Source: Acinetobacter populi
Lineage (GTDB): Bacteria > Pseudomonadota > Gammaproteobacteria > Pseudomonadales > Moraxellaceae
Direction: 5' to 3'
DNA length: 64,000 nucleotides
Assembly: GCF_002174125.1 (NCBI RefSeq)
Contig: NZ_NEXX01000001.1
Location: forward strand, 744,001 to 808,000
The notes under the pieces were generated by a model that saw only the letters and a program-made list of their open reading frames with translations, was not told the DNA's origin and made no database searches. The position numbers were made by a program, and so were the translations under genes. Shown piece by piece: positions 47,799-56,984 of this stretch (the stretch's first letter is position 1; every line of letters begins with the position of its first letter).

Positions 47799-48628
47799 TT
47801 TTAAAATTTGGCAGCAAAGGCGATGCCGTTGCAATATTGCAAAAACGTCTAAATACTCATGGTCATAAACTTTTTGTCGATGGTGACTTTGGGCAACTTA
47901 CCGAAAATGCGGTCATTGCATTTCAAAAATCAAAAGGCTTGGTTGCAGATGGTATTGTCGGTGATAAAACCAATGCTGCATTAACCGGATCCGACACTTC
48001 CAAGTTTTTGACCGATGCAGACTACATCGCAGCTGCAAAACGACTTGATGTACCAGAATTAGTCATTCGGGCATTCGCAGAAACAGAAAGCAGCACGGGT
48101 GGCTTTTTAACAGATGGTCGGCCGATTATTTTGTTTGAACGACATCATATGTATCAATACTTAAGTGAATTGACCAGCAAAGCCAATGCAGATAAAAAGC
48201 GAGTTCAATATCCAAATGTTGTAAATACTGCAACTGGTGGATATCGTGGTGGTTCCGCTGAATATACAAGACTTGCTTTAGCAAAGCAGTTCAACGAGCA
48301 AGCAGCATTGCAATCTTGTTCTTGGGGACAATTCCAAATTATGGGATGGCATTGGAAATCATTGGGTTATGAGTCTGTTAATGATTTCGTTGCCCAGATG
48401 TATATTTCAGAAAGCCAACAGCTTGAAGCATTCCTTCGTTATATTGAATGGAAAAAAGGTACTGTAGATAAAAAACAAATCTCATTACTTGATGCACTTA
48501 AAGCACAAAATTGGCATGCAGTTTTCAGTTTATATAATGGTCCAAATTATAAAAAACTGGGTTATGACAGTAAATTTACTCGCATCATGAATCGATTAAC
48601 ACCGATTTACGGGAATAAAGCCGCATGA
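47795..48628 (+). CDS. Endolysin (peptidoglycan-binding domain + N-acetylmuramidase)
   Basis: 277 residues. Residues 1-68 are a peptidoglycan-binding domain (GSKGDAVAILQKRL, VDGDFGQLTENAVIAFQKSK). The rest is the DUF3380-type muramidase: ESSTGGFLTDGRPIILFERHHMY with the catalytic Glu, and SWGQFQIMGWHWKSLGY. Degrades the wall at lysis. No signal peptide, so it needs the holin. Confidence 0.93.
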   Translation: MILKFGSKGDAVAILQKRLNTHGHKLFVDGDFGQLTENAVIAFQKSKGLVADGIVGDKTNAALTGSDTSKFLTDADYIAAAKRLDVPELVIRAFAETESSTGGFLTDGRPIILFERHHMYQYLSELTSKANADKKRVQYPNVVNTATGGYRGGSAEYTRLALAKQFNEQAALQSCSWGQFQIMGWHWKSLGYESVNDFVAQMYISESQQLEAFLRYIEWKKGTVDKKQISLLDALKAQNWHAVFSLYNGPNYKKLGYDSKFTRIMNRLTPIYGNKAA

Positions 48629-49146
48629 AAAAAATCCAGCAATTGCGTGAATATCTCATCAATAGTATTGCCGGACTTAAAACCAATCCCGACACCATGC
48701 AGATTAAAGCAATGTCGGGAAACCCTGTTTGCTCCATGGGAAATAATCTCAACATTGAGTATCGCTACAATGTTGAATTAATTCTTGTCGATTTTGCCAA
48801 TGATCTTGATTTATTAATGATTCCATTGCTGGTCTGGATCTCGGAACATCAAAGCGATTTATTGGTTAATCCTGATAAAGCCAAAACTACCATCAATTTT
48901 GAAATGGATGTCATCGACAACAGTAAAGTCGATATTCGTGTCACCTTTCCACTGACTGAACGCCATATTATCAATAATAATGATGGCCAGTTAAATATTA
49001 ATGTGCCGGCAGAACCACAATATCAACCATTTTGGCCAGCACAAACACTGGAATTACAGGATCAGGAAGGTTCAACTCTTGTAAGTTTCCAGACCGCAGA
49101 TCAAAAAGGTGCAGCCCTTGAAATGCCCTTTCCAACAAAACGGTAA
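48625..49146 (+). CDS. R: Tail completion protein (P2 gpR family)
   Basis: 173 residues; MKKIQQLREYLINSIAGLKTNPD start and VELILVDFANDLDLLMIPLLVWISEHQSDLL are typical of gpR. Involved in finishing the tail. ATGA overlap with the endolysin. Confidence 0.9.
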   Translation: MKKIQQLREYLINSIAGLKTNPDTMQIKAMSGNPVCSMGNNLNIEYRYNVELILVDFANDLDLLMIPLLVWISEHQSDLLVNPDKAKTTINFEMDVIDNSKVDIRVTFPLTERHIINNNDGQLNINVPAEPQYQPFWPAQTLELQDQEGSTLVSFQTADQKGAALEMPFPTKR

Positions 49147-49151
49147 ATCAT

Positions 49152-49601
49152 ATGTCTGACCATGATTTTGATGAACTGATTGAAACCATTGCCCCACTTA
49201 TTTTACAAATGCATCCGGCTGGCCGTGCAGTACTTATGGCAAAACTGGCTTTAGAATTACGCCGCAGCCAATCACGTCGAATCACCATGCAGCGTAATCC
49301 GGATGGTACGACATTCCAGCGACGCAAAAATATTCGTGATAGCAATGGCGATATACGTTTACGTATGTTCAATAAAGTCCGGACTTATCGCTTCTTAAAA
49401 GAACAACATACCGCAGATTATGTTGCCATTGGCTTTGTCGGCCGTATTGCCCGTATTGCCAGAGTCCATCAGTTCGGACTGAATGATCGACCCGGCAAAG
49501 GTCAGAATTTTATTCGCTATCCAAAACGTGAATTACTCGGTTTTAGTCAAGAAGATATTCGTTTAATCGAACGCCTCACCAAAGAATTTTTGCAAAAATA
49601 A
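49152..49601 (+). CDS. S: Tail completion/virion morphogenesis protein (P2 gpS family)
   Basis: 149 residues; ARLALELRRSQ-like LALELRRSQSRRI, NPDGTTFQRRK and VHQFGLNDRPGKG match the phage virion morphogenesis family. Last gene of this late operon; dyad copy 3 follows 19 bp later. Confidence 0.92.
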   Translation: MSDHDFDELIETIAPLILQMHPAGRAVLMAKLALELRRSQSRRITMQRNPDGTTFQRRKNIRDSNGDIRLRMFNKVRTYRFLKEQHTADYVAIGFVGRIARIARVHQFGLNDRPGKGQNFIRYPKRELLGFSQEDIRLIERLTKEFLQK

Positions 49602-49619
49602 TAACATTTCACCTCACCT

Positions 49620-49646
49620 CTGTTGTGTATTGGGAATAGACAACAG
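49620..49646. promoter_or_regulatory. 27-bp operon-junction dyad, copy 3
   Basis: CTGTTGTGTATT, GGG, AATAGACAACAG: the same dyad turned round relative to the other copies. It lies between S and V with its centre 56 bp before the V start codon, where P2 has its V promoter. Confidence 0.75.
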
Positions 49647-49688
49647 CACAGACAAGACAATTCAAAAATCACTCGGCAAAGTGACAGC

Positions 49689-50330
49689 ATGAACTATGCC
49701 GAACTTGCCCGTCGTATCGAAAATATCTGCCGATACGGCACCGTCGAAACAATCGACCATGAAAATAAAACCATTACAGTGAATTTAGGTGATATTACCA
49801 CCACAAATATTCGCTGGGCAGTATTACGTTCCGGTACAGATAAAACATGGGATGCACCCAGCTTCGGCGAAGAATGTGCAGTGATTTCTCCCTGCGGTGA
49901 ACTTGCCCTGGGCTTTGCCATTTTTGGATTTTATAACGAAAATAACCCCAGTCCGGAATCGAACCCGGCTTTAAAATTACGCTTGTTTGAAGATGGTACC
50001 GTGATTTGTTATGACACAGAAAATCATGCACTGACTGCAATTTTAGTTGCCGGCGGTACCGCAACATTAACGGCAACTGGTGGCATTACCATCAATGGCG
50101 ACACCACAATTAACGGTAATGTCACGACTAATGGTAACGTACAGACCAATGGTAATACCGCAATGACCGGAGATAATACCGTTGGTGGTAGTCAATCCGT
50201 AGATGGAACAAGTCTGGCCAAGGGTTCCTTAACCTGCAATGGCGATGTCACCGCTTCGGGCATTAGCCTAAAAAATCATACACATGGCGGGGTTCAAGGC
50301 GGTTCTTCAGATACTGGAGGACCAAAATAA
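49689..50330 (+). CDS. V: Baseplate assembly protein, tail spike (P2 gpV family)
   Basis: 213 residues from ATG 49689. OB-fold part (NKTITVNLGDITTTNIRWAVL), then a beta-helix needle of repeats (INGDTTINGNVTTNGNVQT) and the iron-binding HxH tip SLKNHTHGGVQGG. It pierces the outer membrane. An upstream in-frame start would read through the dyad and is not used. Confidence 0.93.
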   Translation: MNYAELARRIENICRYGTVETIDHENKTITVNLGDITTTNIRWAVLRSGTDKTWDAPSFGEECAVISPCGELALGFAIFGFYNENNPSPESNPALKLRLFEDGTVICYDTENHALTAILVAGGTATLTATGGITINGDTTINGNVTTNGNVQTNGNTAMTGDNTVGGSQSVDGTSLAKGSLTCNGDVTASGISLKNHTHGGVQGGSSDTGGPK

Positions 50331-50674
50331 TGATGTCCCGTTTAACTGGCCGTAGCCTAAGCACAATCGAACATATCAAACAAAGTATCCAGGATATTTT
50401 AACCACGCCTATCGGTAGCCGGATCATGCGTAGAACATACGGGTCACTTTTACCCAAGTTAATTGATGCACCTTTAAATAACACCACAATTTTGCAATGT
50501 CAGGCAGCAGCTGCAACCGCCATTTTGCAATGGGAAAACCGAATTTCTATCAGCAGCTTAACGATCAATCAATTATCTAAAGGGAAACTGGTGTTCGATA
50601 TGCAGATCCAACTTGCAGATGATACATCGACACAGGATTTACAAGTGCCTGTAAACTTTGGAGCAGCTGTATAA
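50330..50674 (+). CDS. W: Baseplate wedge protein (gpW/gp25 family)
   Basis: 114 residues; IEHIKQSIQDILTTPIGSRIMRRTYGS is the gp25/lysozyme-like wedge signature. Start overlaps the V stop (TAATG); a second ATG follows directly. Confidence 0.93.
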   Translation: MMSRLTGRSLSTIEHIKQSIQDILTTPIGSRIMRRTYGSLLPKLIDAPLNNTTILQCQAAAATAILQWENRISISSLTINQLSKGKLVFDMQIQLADDTSTQDLQVPVNFGAAV

Positions 50675-50675
50675 A

Positions 50676-51587
50676 ATGTCTATTGTAGATTTCAATCAAC
50701 TCGACCCGCCAAACATCATTGAAACAATAGATTTTGAACAAATCTATAACGATAGAAAAAATGCATTGATAGCATTATATACAGAGAGCGAAGAAAAGGC
50801 AGATATCACAGATTTATTAAGTCGTGAAAGCGAACCTTTATGTAAATTTTTACAAGAAAATGCGTATCGTGAAATTATTCTCCGACAGCGTATTAATATA
50901 GCTGCAAGAGCTTTACTACTTGCATACGCCACAGGAAATGATCTTGATCAACTTGCAGCAAATTTTAATGTACTGCGTTTGATAATCACCCCAGCCGATT
51001 CAACTAAAAACCCTCCAAAGTCTGCAATCTACGAATCAGACGAAGCATTCAGGGAGCGCATTCAACTTTCATTCGATACATTGTCAGTAGCCGGTCCAGA
51101 AGCGGCTTACAAAAAATTTGCTAGAGATGCGGATGGTCGAGTTGGTGATGTCAGTGTCGTTTCACCACAACCGGCATATATTACTTTAACTATTTTACAA
51201 GCGGATTCACAAAATGGATCAGCATCACCAGAATTAGTTGAAATTGTCGAAAAAGCAGTAACTGCTGAAGATAAACGCCCTATTGGTGATCGTGTTACAG
51301 TGCAATCAGCACAAATTATCAATTACTCTATCAGCGCAAAATTATTTATCGGTAAAGATCCTGAAGCAGCAAATTTACTTCAGCAAGCGATTAAAAATGT
51401 GACTGATTATGCGACAAAACAAAAAAGAATCGGTAGATCAATTCGATTATCCGCAATTTATGCTGCACTTCACATCGAAGGTGTGAGTCGATTAGAACTG
51501 ATAAGCCCAACGGAAGATGTAGTTCTAACTTCTGAACAAGCATCATATTGCACAGATATTTCAATCATCATCGGCGGTGTTGAATGA
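50676..51587 (+). CDS. J: Baseplate assembly protein (P2 gpJ family)
   Basis: 303 residues. LRQRINIAARALLLAYATGNDLDQLAANFNV and ESDEAFRERIQLSFDTLSVAGPEAAYKKFA match gpJ. Forms the baseplate edge. Ends with ATGA overlap to I. Confidence 0.93.
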   Translation: MSIVDFNQLDPPNIIETIDFEQIYNDRKNALIALYTESEEKADITDLLSRESEPLCKFLQENAYREIILRQRINIAARALLLAYATGNDLDQLAANFNVLRLIITPADSTKNPPKSAIYESDEAFRERIQLSFDTLSVAGPEAAYKKFARDADGRVGDVSVVSPQPAYITLTILQADSQNGSASPELVEIVEKAVTAEDKRPIGDRVTVQSAQIINYSISAKLFIGKDPEAANLLQQAIKNVTDYATKQKRIGRSIRLSAIYAALHIEGVSRLELISPTEDVVLTSEQASYCTDISIIIGGVE

Positions 51588-52114
51588 GCAAGCTACTTCC
51601 GCCGAACAGCACTCAATTTGAGCGCAATGTCACAACAATAGCAGAGAAAAACACTGCATTAACAGTAGAGATCAAGACACTTTCATCTATTGATCAAGCC
51701 CCTGATCAATTCTTACCATTTCTTGCCTGGCAATATTCAGTCGATTCATGGGACACAGACTGGCAACCCTCCTTACAGCGTCAACTGATCAAAAAGTCAT
51801 TTCGGCAGCATCAGATCAAGGGTACACGCACCGCAGTTCGAGAAGTCCTCGCCCAATTTGGGTACACATGCGTATTTCAAGAATGGTTTGAAACCAATCC
51901 AATTGGTACACCAGGAACATTTACGCTCACGCTCGATCTAAACGGCCTTGAGCTAACCGATGGGACCTATGCTGAAGTCAATAGACTTGTAAAAGATGCA
52001 AAACCTGCATCACGCCATCTCACCAATCTCATTATCAACGTACAACCAATTTGCATACCTCGCGTTGGGACTGGTTGTCACAGCGCAGAAACAGTTACTA
52101 TATTTGTAGAGTAA
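51584..52114 (+). CDS. I: Tail protein I (P2 gpI family)
   Basis: 176 residues; LPPNSTQFERNVTTI, FLPFLAWQYSVDSWD and IKKSFRQHQIKGTRTAVREVL are classic gpI text. Baseplate-to-fibre connection. Confidence 0.93.
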   Translation: MSKLLPPNSTQFERNVTTIAEKNTALTVEIKTLSSIDQAPDQFLPFLAWQYSVDSWDTDWQPSLQRQLIKKSFRQHQIKGTRTAVREVLAQFGYTCVFQEWFETNPIGTPGTFTLTLDLNGLELTDGTYAEVNRLVKDAKPASRHLTNLIINVQPICIPRVGTGCHSAETVTIFVE

Positions 52115-52118
52115 AATC

Positions 52119-54617
52119 ATGGCGACATACAAAGGTATTTTGACTAACAACGGCAAAGCACTGATTGCAAATGCCACGGTCAATAATAAAATTAACTATC
52201 CACATATTGCTATTGGCGATGGCAATGGGTCCGTTCCTGCACCGTCAGAGACCCGTCCAAATTTAGTCAATGAAAAAGCACGTATTGCATTAAATGTTGT
52301 CGAAATCAACCCAAACAATACAAATCAAATTGTTTGCGAAGCGATTATTCCGTCAACCGTTGGCGGTTTTTTCATTCGTGAGCTGGGTTTATATGCTGGT
52401 TCTACCATGGTAGTCAATGCCAGTTATCCACCAACATATAAGCCACTTGAAGACGAAGGCGGTGCACGAGAAATTGATATCAAACTGATCATCAATATTC
52501 AAAATGCAGATGTTATTGCGCTTTATCTTAATGATTCTTTGATCTATGCAACACGTGATTGGGTAAACAATAATTACATCCGTCGAAATGAAATTATCGA
52601 CAATTTAACAACCGAAGATTCAACAAAACCAATTTCAGCAAAGCAGGGAAAGCTTCTCAACGATCTAAAATTCAATAAAGTAGGTGGCGAAATTTCAGGA
52701 AGTGTTAGTCAGATTTCTGATAATTCACATTTCACATTCGGAAATGATGGTGATTTAGGTTTTGTTAAAAAATATAATGATAAAGCAAAAATCGCTGTAG
52801 GTTCAGCAACAAAATTTGAAATTGTAAAAAGTGACAAAACAAAAATCTCGTATAGTGATGTGTTTACAAAAATTTTGTCGTTGGATGGATCTGGAAGCTT
52901 GTGGACTTTGGGTGGGTTTTCCGGAAATGCTGCATCAGCAACTAAGCTGGCCACATCTCGCAAAATTAACAATGTAGCATTTGATGGTACTGCGGATATT
53001 ACAGTTTACGATAATACTAAATTAGAACTTTCAGCCAATCCAGCGAAACAAGGTGCATACGCAAGTTGGAATAAACAATCAGGTCAAGGCCGAACAGATT
53101 TCATTAATCATCGTGGCGGCGGAGCAGGTGGATTTGATTTTTGGAATGGCACACCAGACAACTATAACGTAATCGCATCTATTTATCATGATGGCACATT
53201 TTCAGGCAATGCTGCATCAGCCACCAAGCTGCAAACTGCTAGAACAATTGGTGGTGTATCGTTTGATGGTACAGCAAATATCAACTTACCGGGAGTGAAT
53301 TCAGCAGGTAATCAGAATACTAGTGGCAATGCTGAATCTGCCACAAAACTCCAGAATATAAAAAATATTAATGGTGTAGGTTTTGATGGTTCAAAAGATA
53401 TAACAATTTATATGATTCCGAATGTTGGTAGATATACTGCACCAGAAAATGGTTCTCTACTTCATCAATCAGGATTAAGTCTTGGAGAGATTTATCTTAA
53501 TGGGTATCCATTTTCGTATGGAAATGTTTTGAATATAGGCGGGAGTGGATGGTCCCAAATTGCTTTAGGCTGGGGCGAGAATAATATTGCATACAGAAGC
53601 GCAAGAGATGTTGCAAAACAATGGTCAGAATGGAAGTTTATAGCATTTACTGATAGTAATGTAGCAAGCGCAACTAAGCTGGCCACATCTCGCAAAATTA
53701 ACAATGTAGCATTTGATGGTACTGCGGATATTACAGTCTACGATACTACGAAATTGCCGCTTTCAGCTAATCCAACGACACAAGGTTCATATGCAAGTTG
53801 GAATAAACAATCAGGTCAAGGTCGAACAGATTTCATTAATCATCGTGGATTGGGGCCAGGTGGATTTGATTTTTGGAGTGGCGCAACAGATAACTATAAC
53901 GTAATCGCATCTATTTACGCTGATGGCACATTTTCAGGCAATGCTGCATCAGCCACCAAGCTGAAAACTGCCCGAACTATATGCGGTTTTTCATTTGACG
54001 GCACTTCAGATATTAATATTTTTCCCAATGGGCACTTATTACCGATCGGCGATGATATTTTTATGGGTGATGGCAACGTATCAGGCTGCCTTGTCATTCG
54101 ATCTAGTTCAGTTACACCTCCAGGTATTGTTCTGAGAAATTCTGACGGTACAGAATCAGGCAGATTACAAGCTGGAAATATTAGCGGTAATGCTGCATCA
54201 GCCACCAAGCTGCAAACTGCTCGCAACATTGCAATAACTGGTGCAGTGACAGGTTCTGCAAGCTTTGATGGCACTGGAAATATTCAGATTAATACAGCTT
54301 TAAATAATTTCTCAAACAATAAAAATTCTAATGGTTATACATATTTAGGCAATGGTCTTATTTTGCAATGGGGTACATTTGATGTCGCATATGTTCCGGG
54401 TGAAGACGACATCAGCTTTAATTTTAATTTAACTTTTCCAAATGCGTGTTTGAATATGACATGTACAAGGAAAAAGGCTTCAGGTAATTCGCAAAATGGT
54501 GATGGTGGAGTTTTAATAGTAGATACAACAGCAGCAAATTTTACTGCCTCATTACAAACATTTAATACGAGTAATAACTTAGTTCGTGGATTTACTTGGT
54601 TCGCAGTAGGATATTGA
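52119..54617 (+). CDS. H: Tail fibre protein (P2 gpH family)
   Basis: 832 residues. Residues 1-160 are the conserved gpH N-terminal domain (YKGILTNNGKALIANATVNN, FFIRELGLYAGSTMVVNASYPPTYKP). The shaft is built of repeats of the type GNAASATKLxTARxIxxVxFDGTADI. A ~98-residue module is present twice (DNA repeat below). The C-terminal receptor domain (GYTYLGNGLILQWG to WFAVGY) resembles the gp53-like tail-knob domain. Sets host range. Confidence 0.92.
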   Translation: MATYKGILTNNGKALIANATVNNKINYPHIAIGDGNGSVPAPSETRPNLVNEKARIALNVVEINPNNTNQIVCEAIIPSTVGGFFIRELGLYAGSTMVVNASYPPTYKPLEDEGGAREIDIKLIINIQNADVIALYLNDSLIYATRDWVNNNYIRRNEIIDNLTTEDSTKPISAKQGKLLNDLKFNKVGGEISGSVSQISDNSHFTFGNDGDLGFVKKYNDKAKIAVGSATKFEIVKSDKTKISYSDVFTKILSLDGSGSLWTLGGFSGNAASATKLATSRKINNVAFDGTADITVYDNTKLELSANPAKQGAYASWNKQSGQGRTDFINHRGGGAGGFDFWNGTPDNYNVIASIYHDGTFSGNAASATKLQTARTIGGVSFDGTANINLPGVNSAGNQNTSGNAESATKLQNIKNINGVGFDGSKDITIYMIPNVGRYTAPENGSLLHQSGLSLGEIYLNGYPFSYGNVLNIGGSGWSQIALGWGENNIAYRSARDVAKQWSEWKFIAFTDSNVASATKLATSRKINNVAFDGTADITVYDTTKLPLSANPTTQGSYASWNKQSGQGRTDFINHRGLGPGGFDFWSGATDNYNVIASIYADGTFSGNAASATKLKTARTICGFSFDGTSDINIFPNGHLLPIGDDIFMGDGNVSGCLVIRSSSVTPPGIVLRNSDGTESGRLQAGNISGNAASATKLQTARNIAITGAVTGSASFDGTGNIQINTALNNFSNNKNSNGYTYLGNGLILQWGTFDVAYVPGEDDISFNFNLTFPNACLNMTCTRKKASGNSQNGDGGVLIVDTTAANFTASLQTFNTSNNLVRGFTWFAVGY
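52938..53964 (+). repeat. Direct repeat inside the tail-fibre gene (two ~295-bp copies, 732 bp apart)
   Basis: 52938-53232 and 53670-53964 align without gaps and are nearly identical in the first ~75 bp and in the shared WNKQSGQGRTDFINHRG coding part. Homology decays beyond about 53285/54010. The copies can recombine to drop 732 bp (244 codons) in frame. Confidence 0.85.
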
Positions 54618-54618
54618 G

Positions 54619-55116
54619 ATGATTAAATTTAGTGTAATAAAACAAGCATTTTATGATTCAGCTTTAGATTATCCAGAATTGCCGGAAGATTTAATTTTGG
54701 TTTCGAATGAACAACATCTGTATCTTTTAGAAAAAATAAATAATGGTTGTATTATTTTTGAAGATCTTTCTTACACTGATCGGAAACCAAGCCAGAATCA
54801 TATATGGAATGGTGTTGAATGGGAAGATAAACGATCTGAAGAAGATAAACGATCTGCTTATTTAGCATCACTTAAAAATCTCACTCGTCGTCAGTTCAAA
54901 TTAACTTTGCTAGATTTCGATCTGCTCGACACGATAGAGGGTAAAATAGCAGCAATTGAAGATAAAGCAACTCGGCAACGTATTCAGATCGAATATACAG
55001 AAGCTTTAGAATTTAATCGAACAAGTGATAGCGTACTATACATGTGTCAGATGCTTGAATTGACAGAATCACAAGTTGATGAAATGTGGAAACATGCGAT
55101 GCAGATTCCTACTTAA
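54619..55116 (+). CDS. G: Tail fibre assembly protein (P2 gpG role)
   Basis: 165 residues directly after H (1-bp gap). The C-terminal half LTRRQFKLTLLDFDLLDTIEG...DEMWKHAMQ resembles the assembly-chaperone family. An 18-bp unit coding EDKRSE is tandemly doubled at 54823-54855. Likely chaperone for the H fibre. Confidence 0.75.
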   Translation: MIKFSVIKQAFYDSALDYPELPEDLILVSNEQHLYLLEKINNGCIIFEDLSYTDRKPSQNHIWNGVEWEDKRSEEDKRSAYLASLKNLTRRQFKLTLLDFDLLDTIEGKIAAIEDKATRQRIQIEYTEALEFNRTSDSVLYMCQMLELTESQVDEMWKHAMQIPT

Positions 55117-55154
55117 TGCAATTGATCGCATTATTTGTAAACCTATGATTTATC

Positions 55155-55181
55155 GTGTTGTCTATTCTCAATACACAACAC
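55155..55181. promoter_or_regulatory. 27-bp operon-junction dyad, copy 4
   Basis: GTGTTGTCTATT, CTC, AATACACAACAC. Between G and FI, centre 89 bp before the FI start codon, where P2 has its F promoter. Confidence 0.75.
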
Positions 55182-55210
55182 GCCAAAATTTAAAAAATGT
55201 CTTGAATATG

Positions 55211-55256
55211 CAAGCCTGTTTTAGAAATTTAAATTCTGAAACAGGCTTGTTTTATT
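55211..55256 (+). terminator. Strong hairpin with T tract touching the sheath start codon
   Basis: 16-bp stem from CAAGCCTGTTTTAGAA and TTCTGAAACAGGCTTG (one G-U), 7-nt loop, then TTTTATT and directly ATG 55257. It looks like the terminator of the V-to-G operon, yet it holds the only possible ribosome site (AGG in the right arm) of the sheath gene. Confidence 0.8.
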
Positions 55257-56432
55257 ATGTCATTAGATCAATTCCATCACGGTGTTCGGGTCGTCGAAGT
55301 CAACGAAGGTACAAGACCGATCCGCACCATTGCCACTAGCATTATCGGGCTGGTGGCCACTGCCCCACTGGCCGATGCAACCGTATTTCCACTGAATACA
55401 CCAGTACTTCTCACAAATCCGCAAAGCTATATCGGCAAAGCCGGTGCAACCGGAACATTAAAATCAGCACTGGAAGACATCACAGCACAAGCAAACCCAA
55501 TGGTCGTTGTTGTGCGTGTAGAACAAAAAGCAGATGCAGCAGAACAATCCGCAGCAGCCATCGGCACAGTCAATGAAGATGGCAAATACACAGGTTTACA
55601 GGCACTCTTAACAGCGCAAAACTCGCTTAAAGTTAAACCACGAATTTTAGGTGCACCAGGACTTGATACCCCGGCCGTCGCCGTAGCTTTGGTCACGTTG
55701 GCGAAAAAATTACGGGCATTTGCATATGTCGAAGCCCATGACTGTACAACCAAAGAACAAGCCGCAGCCTACCGTGAAACCTTTGCAGCACGTGAAATCA
55801 TGGTCATTCATCAACGACCACTGGTGTTTGATACCACCACAGCGGCCAATCAGGATCGCTCCCCTGTTGGCTTTGCCTTGGGACTTCGGGCTTATATCGA
55901 CAATAGCATCGGTTGGCACAAAACCCTATCCAACGTCGCCATCAACAATATTTTAGGTCTGAAATACGATCTATTTTGGGATTTACAGGATCCGGATACC
56001 GATGTCGGCTATCTAAATAGCAACGAAATCACCGCAATCATTCAATCCGATGGCTTCCGTTTTTGGGGTAACCGCACCTGTTCTGACGATTCACTTTTTG
56101 CCTTTGAAAACTATACCCGGACAGCACAAGTCCTGGCAGACACCATCGCAGAAGCGCACATGTGGGCAGTTGATAAACCGATGCATGCATCACTGGTCAA
56201 CGACATCATCGAAGGGGTCAATGCAAAATTCCGTAAACTAAAATCCGGTGGCTACATCATTGATGCCGAAGCCTACTACGATCCGGAACAAAACAGCACA
56301 GAAACACTCAAAGCCGGCAAGTTGCGTATCTCATACGACTATACGCCTGTCCCACCACTTGAGGATCTCGGCTTTATCCAGAAAATCACCGATTCATATC
56401 TTGCAGACTTTGCATCACAAATCACGGCATAA
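55257..56432 (+). CDS. FI: Contractile tail sheath protein (P2 gpFI family)
   Basis: 391 residues; HHGVRVVEVNEGTRPIRTIATSIIGLVATAP start matches gpFI, with C-terminal SYDYTPVPPLEDLGFIQKITDSYLADF. Polymerises round the tube and contracts on infection. First gene of the F operon. Confidence 0.96.
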   Translation: MSLDQFHHGVRVVEVNEGTRPIRTIATSIIGLVATAPLADATVFPLNTPVLLTNPQSYIGKAGATGTLKSALEDITAQANPMVVVVRVEQKADAAEQSAAAIGTVNEDGKYTGLQALLTAQNSLKVKPRILGAPGLDTPAVAVALVTLAKKLRAFAYVEAHDCTTKEQAAAYRETFAAREIMVIHQRPLVFDTTTAANQDRSPVGFALGLRAYIDNSIGWHKTLSNVAINNILGLKYDLFWDLQDPDTDVGYLNSNEITAIIQSDGFRFWGNRTCSDDSLFAFENYTRTAQVLADTIAEAHMWAVDKPMHASLVNDIIEGVNAKFRKLKSGGYIIDAEAYYDPEQNSTETLKAGKLRISYDYTPVPPLEDLGFIQKITDSYLADFASQITA

Positions 56433-56460
56433 CCCGTGATTTCCCTGAAGGAAAAATAAC

Positions 56461-56973
56461 ATGGCATTACCCAGCAAACTTAAAAACCTAAACCTTTTCA
56501 ATGATGCAGAAAGCCTACTCGGACAGGTCGCCACAGTGACCCTGCCAAAGCTCCAGCGCAAGCTGGAAGACTGGCGTGGTGGCGGTATGGACGGTAACGT
56601 CAAAATTGACCTGGGCGCAGGTGATGACGGATTACAACTTGAATGGACCATAGGCGGTCTGGATCTTACCTCCATTCGTCAATTCGGTGGCTCTATTTCA
56701 TCGGTGCAACTACGTTTTGCCGGCGCATATCAACGTGACGATACAGGCACTGTCGATGCCGTTGAGGTAGTCATGCGTGGCCGCCATGAAGAAATCGATA
56801 TGGGCGAGCAAAAAGCCGGTGATGATACCGAGCAAAAAATGGTAACCCATTGCACCTATTACAAGCTCACAGTTAATGGCCGTGTCGAGGTCGAGATCGA
56901 TGTACTCAATATGAAATATATCGTCAACGGTGTCGATATTCTTGCAGAACAGCGCAAAGCTCTGGGCATGTAA
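56461..56973 (+). CDS. FII: Tail tube protein (P2 gpFII family)
   Basis: 170 residues; PSKLKNLNLFNDAESLLGQVATVTLP and RGGGMDGNVKIDLG are gpFII signatures, with QLRFAGAYQRDDTG later. GAAGGA before the ATG. Forms the inner tube. Confidence 0.96.
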   Translation: MALPSKLKNLNLFNDAESLLGQVATVTLPKLQRKLEDWRGGGMDGNVKIDLGAGDDGLQLEWTIGGLDLTSIRQFGGSISSVQLRFAGAYQRDDTGTVDAVEVVMRGRHEEIDMGEQKAGDDTEQKMVTHCTYYKLTVNGRVEVEIDVLNMKYIVNGVDILAEQRKALGM

Positions 56974-56984
56974 CAGTTCTCCTC

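Noticed and set aside
52938..54260. ASATKL repeats of the tail fibre as a CRISPR or minisatellite
   Set aside because: Repeats are in-frame protein modules with codon-level variation.
40742..55181. The four 27-bp dyads as terminators or insertion-sequence ends
   Set aside because: No T tracts follow them, no transposase or target duplication is present, and their places track operon junctions.
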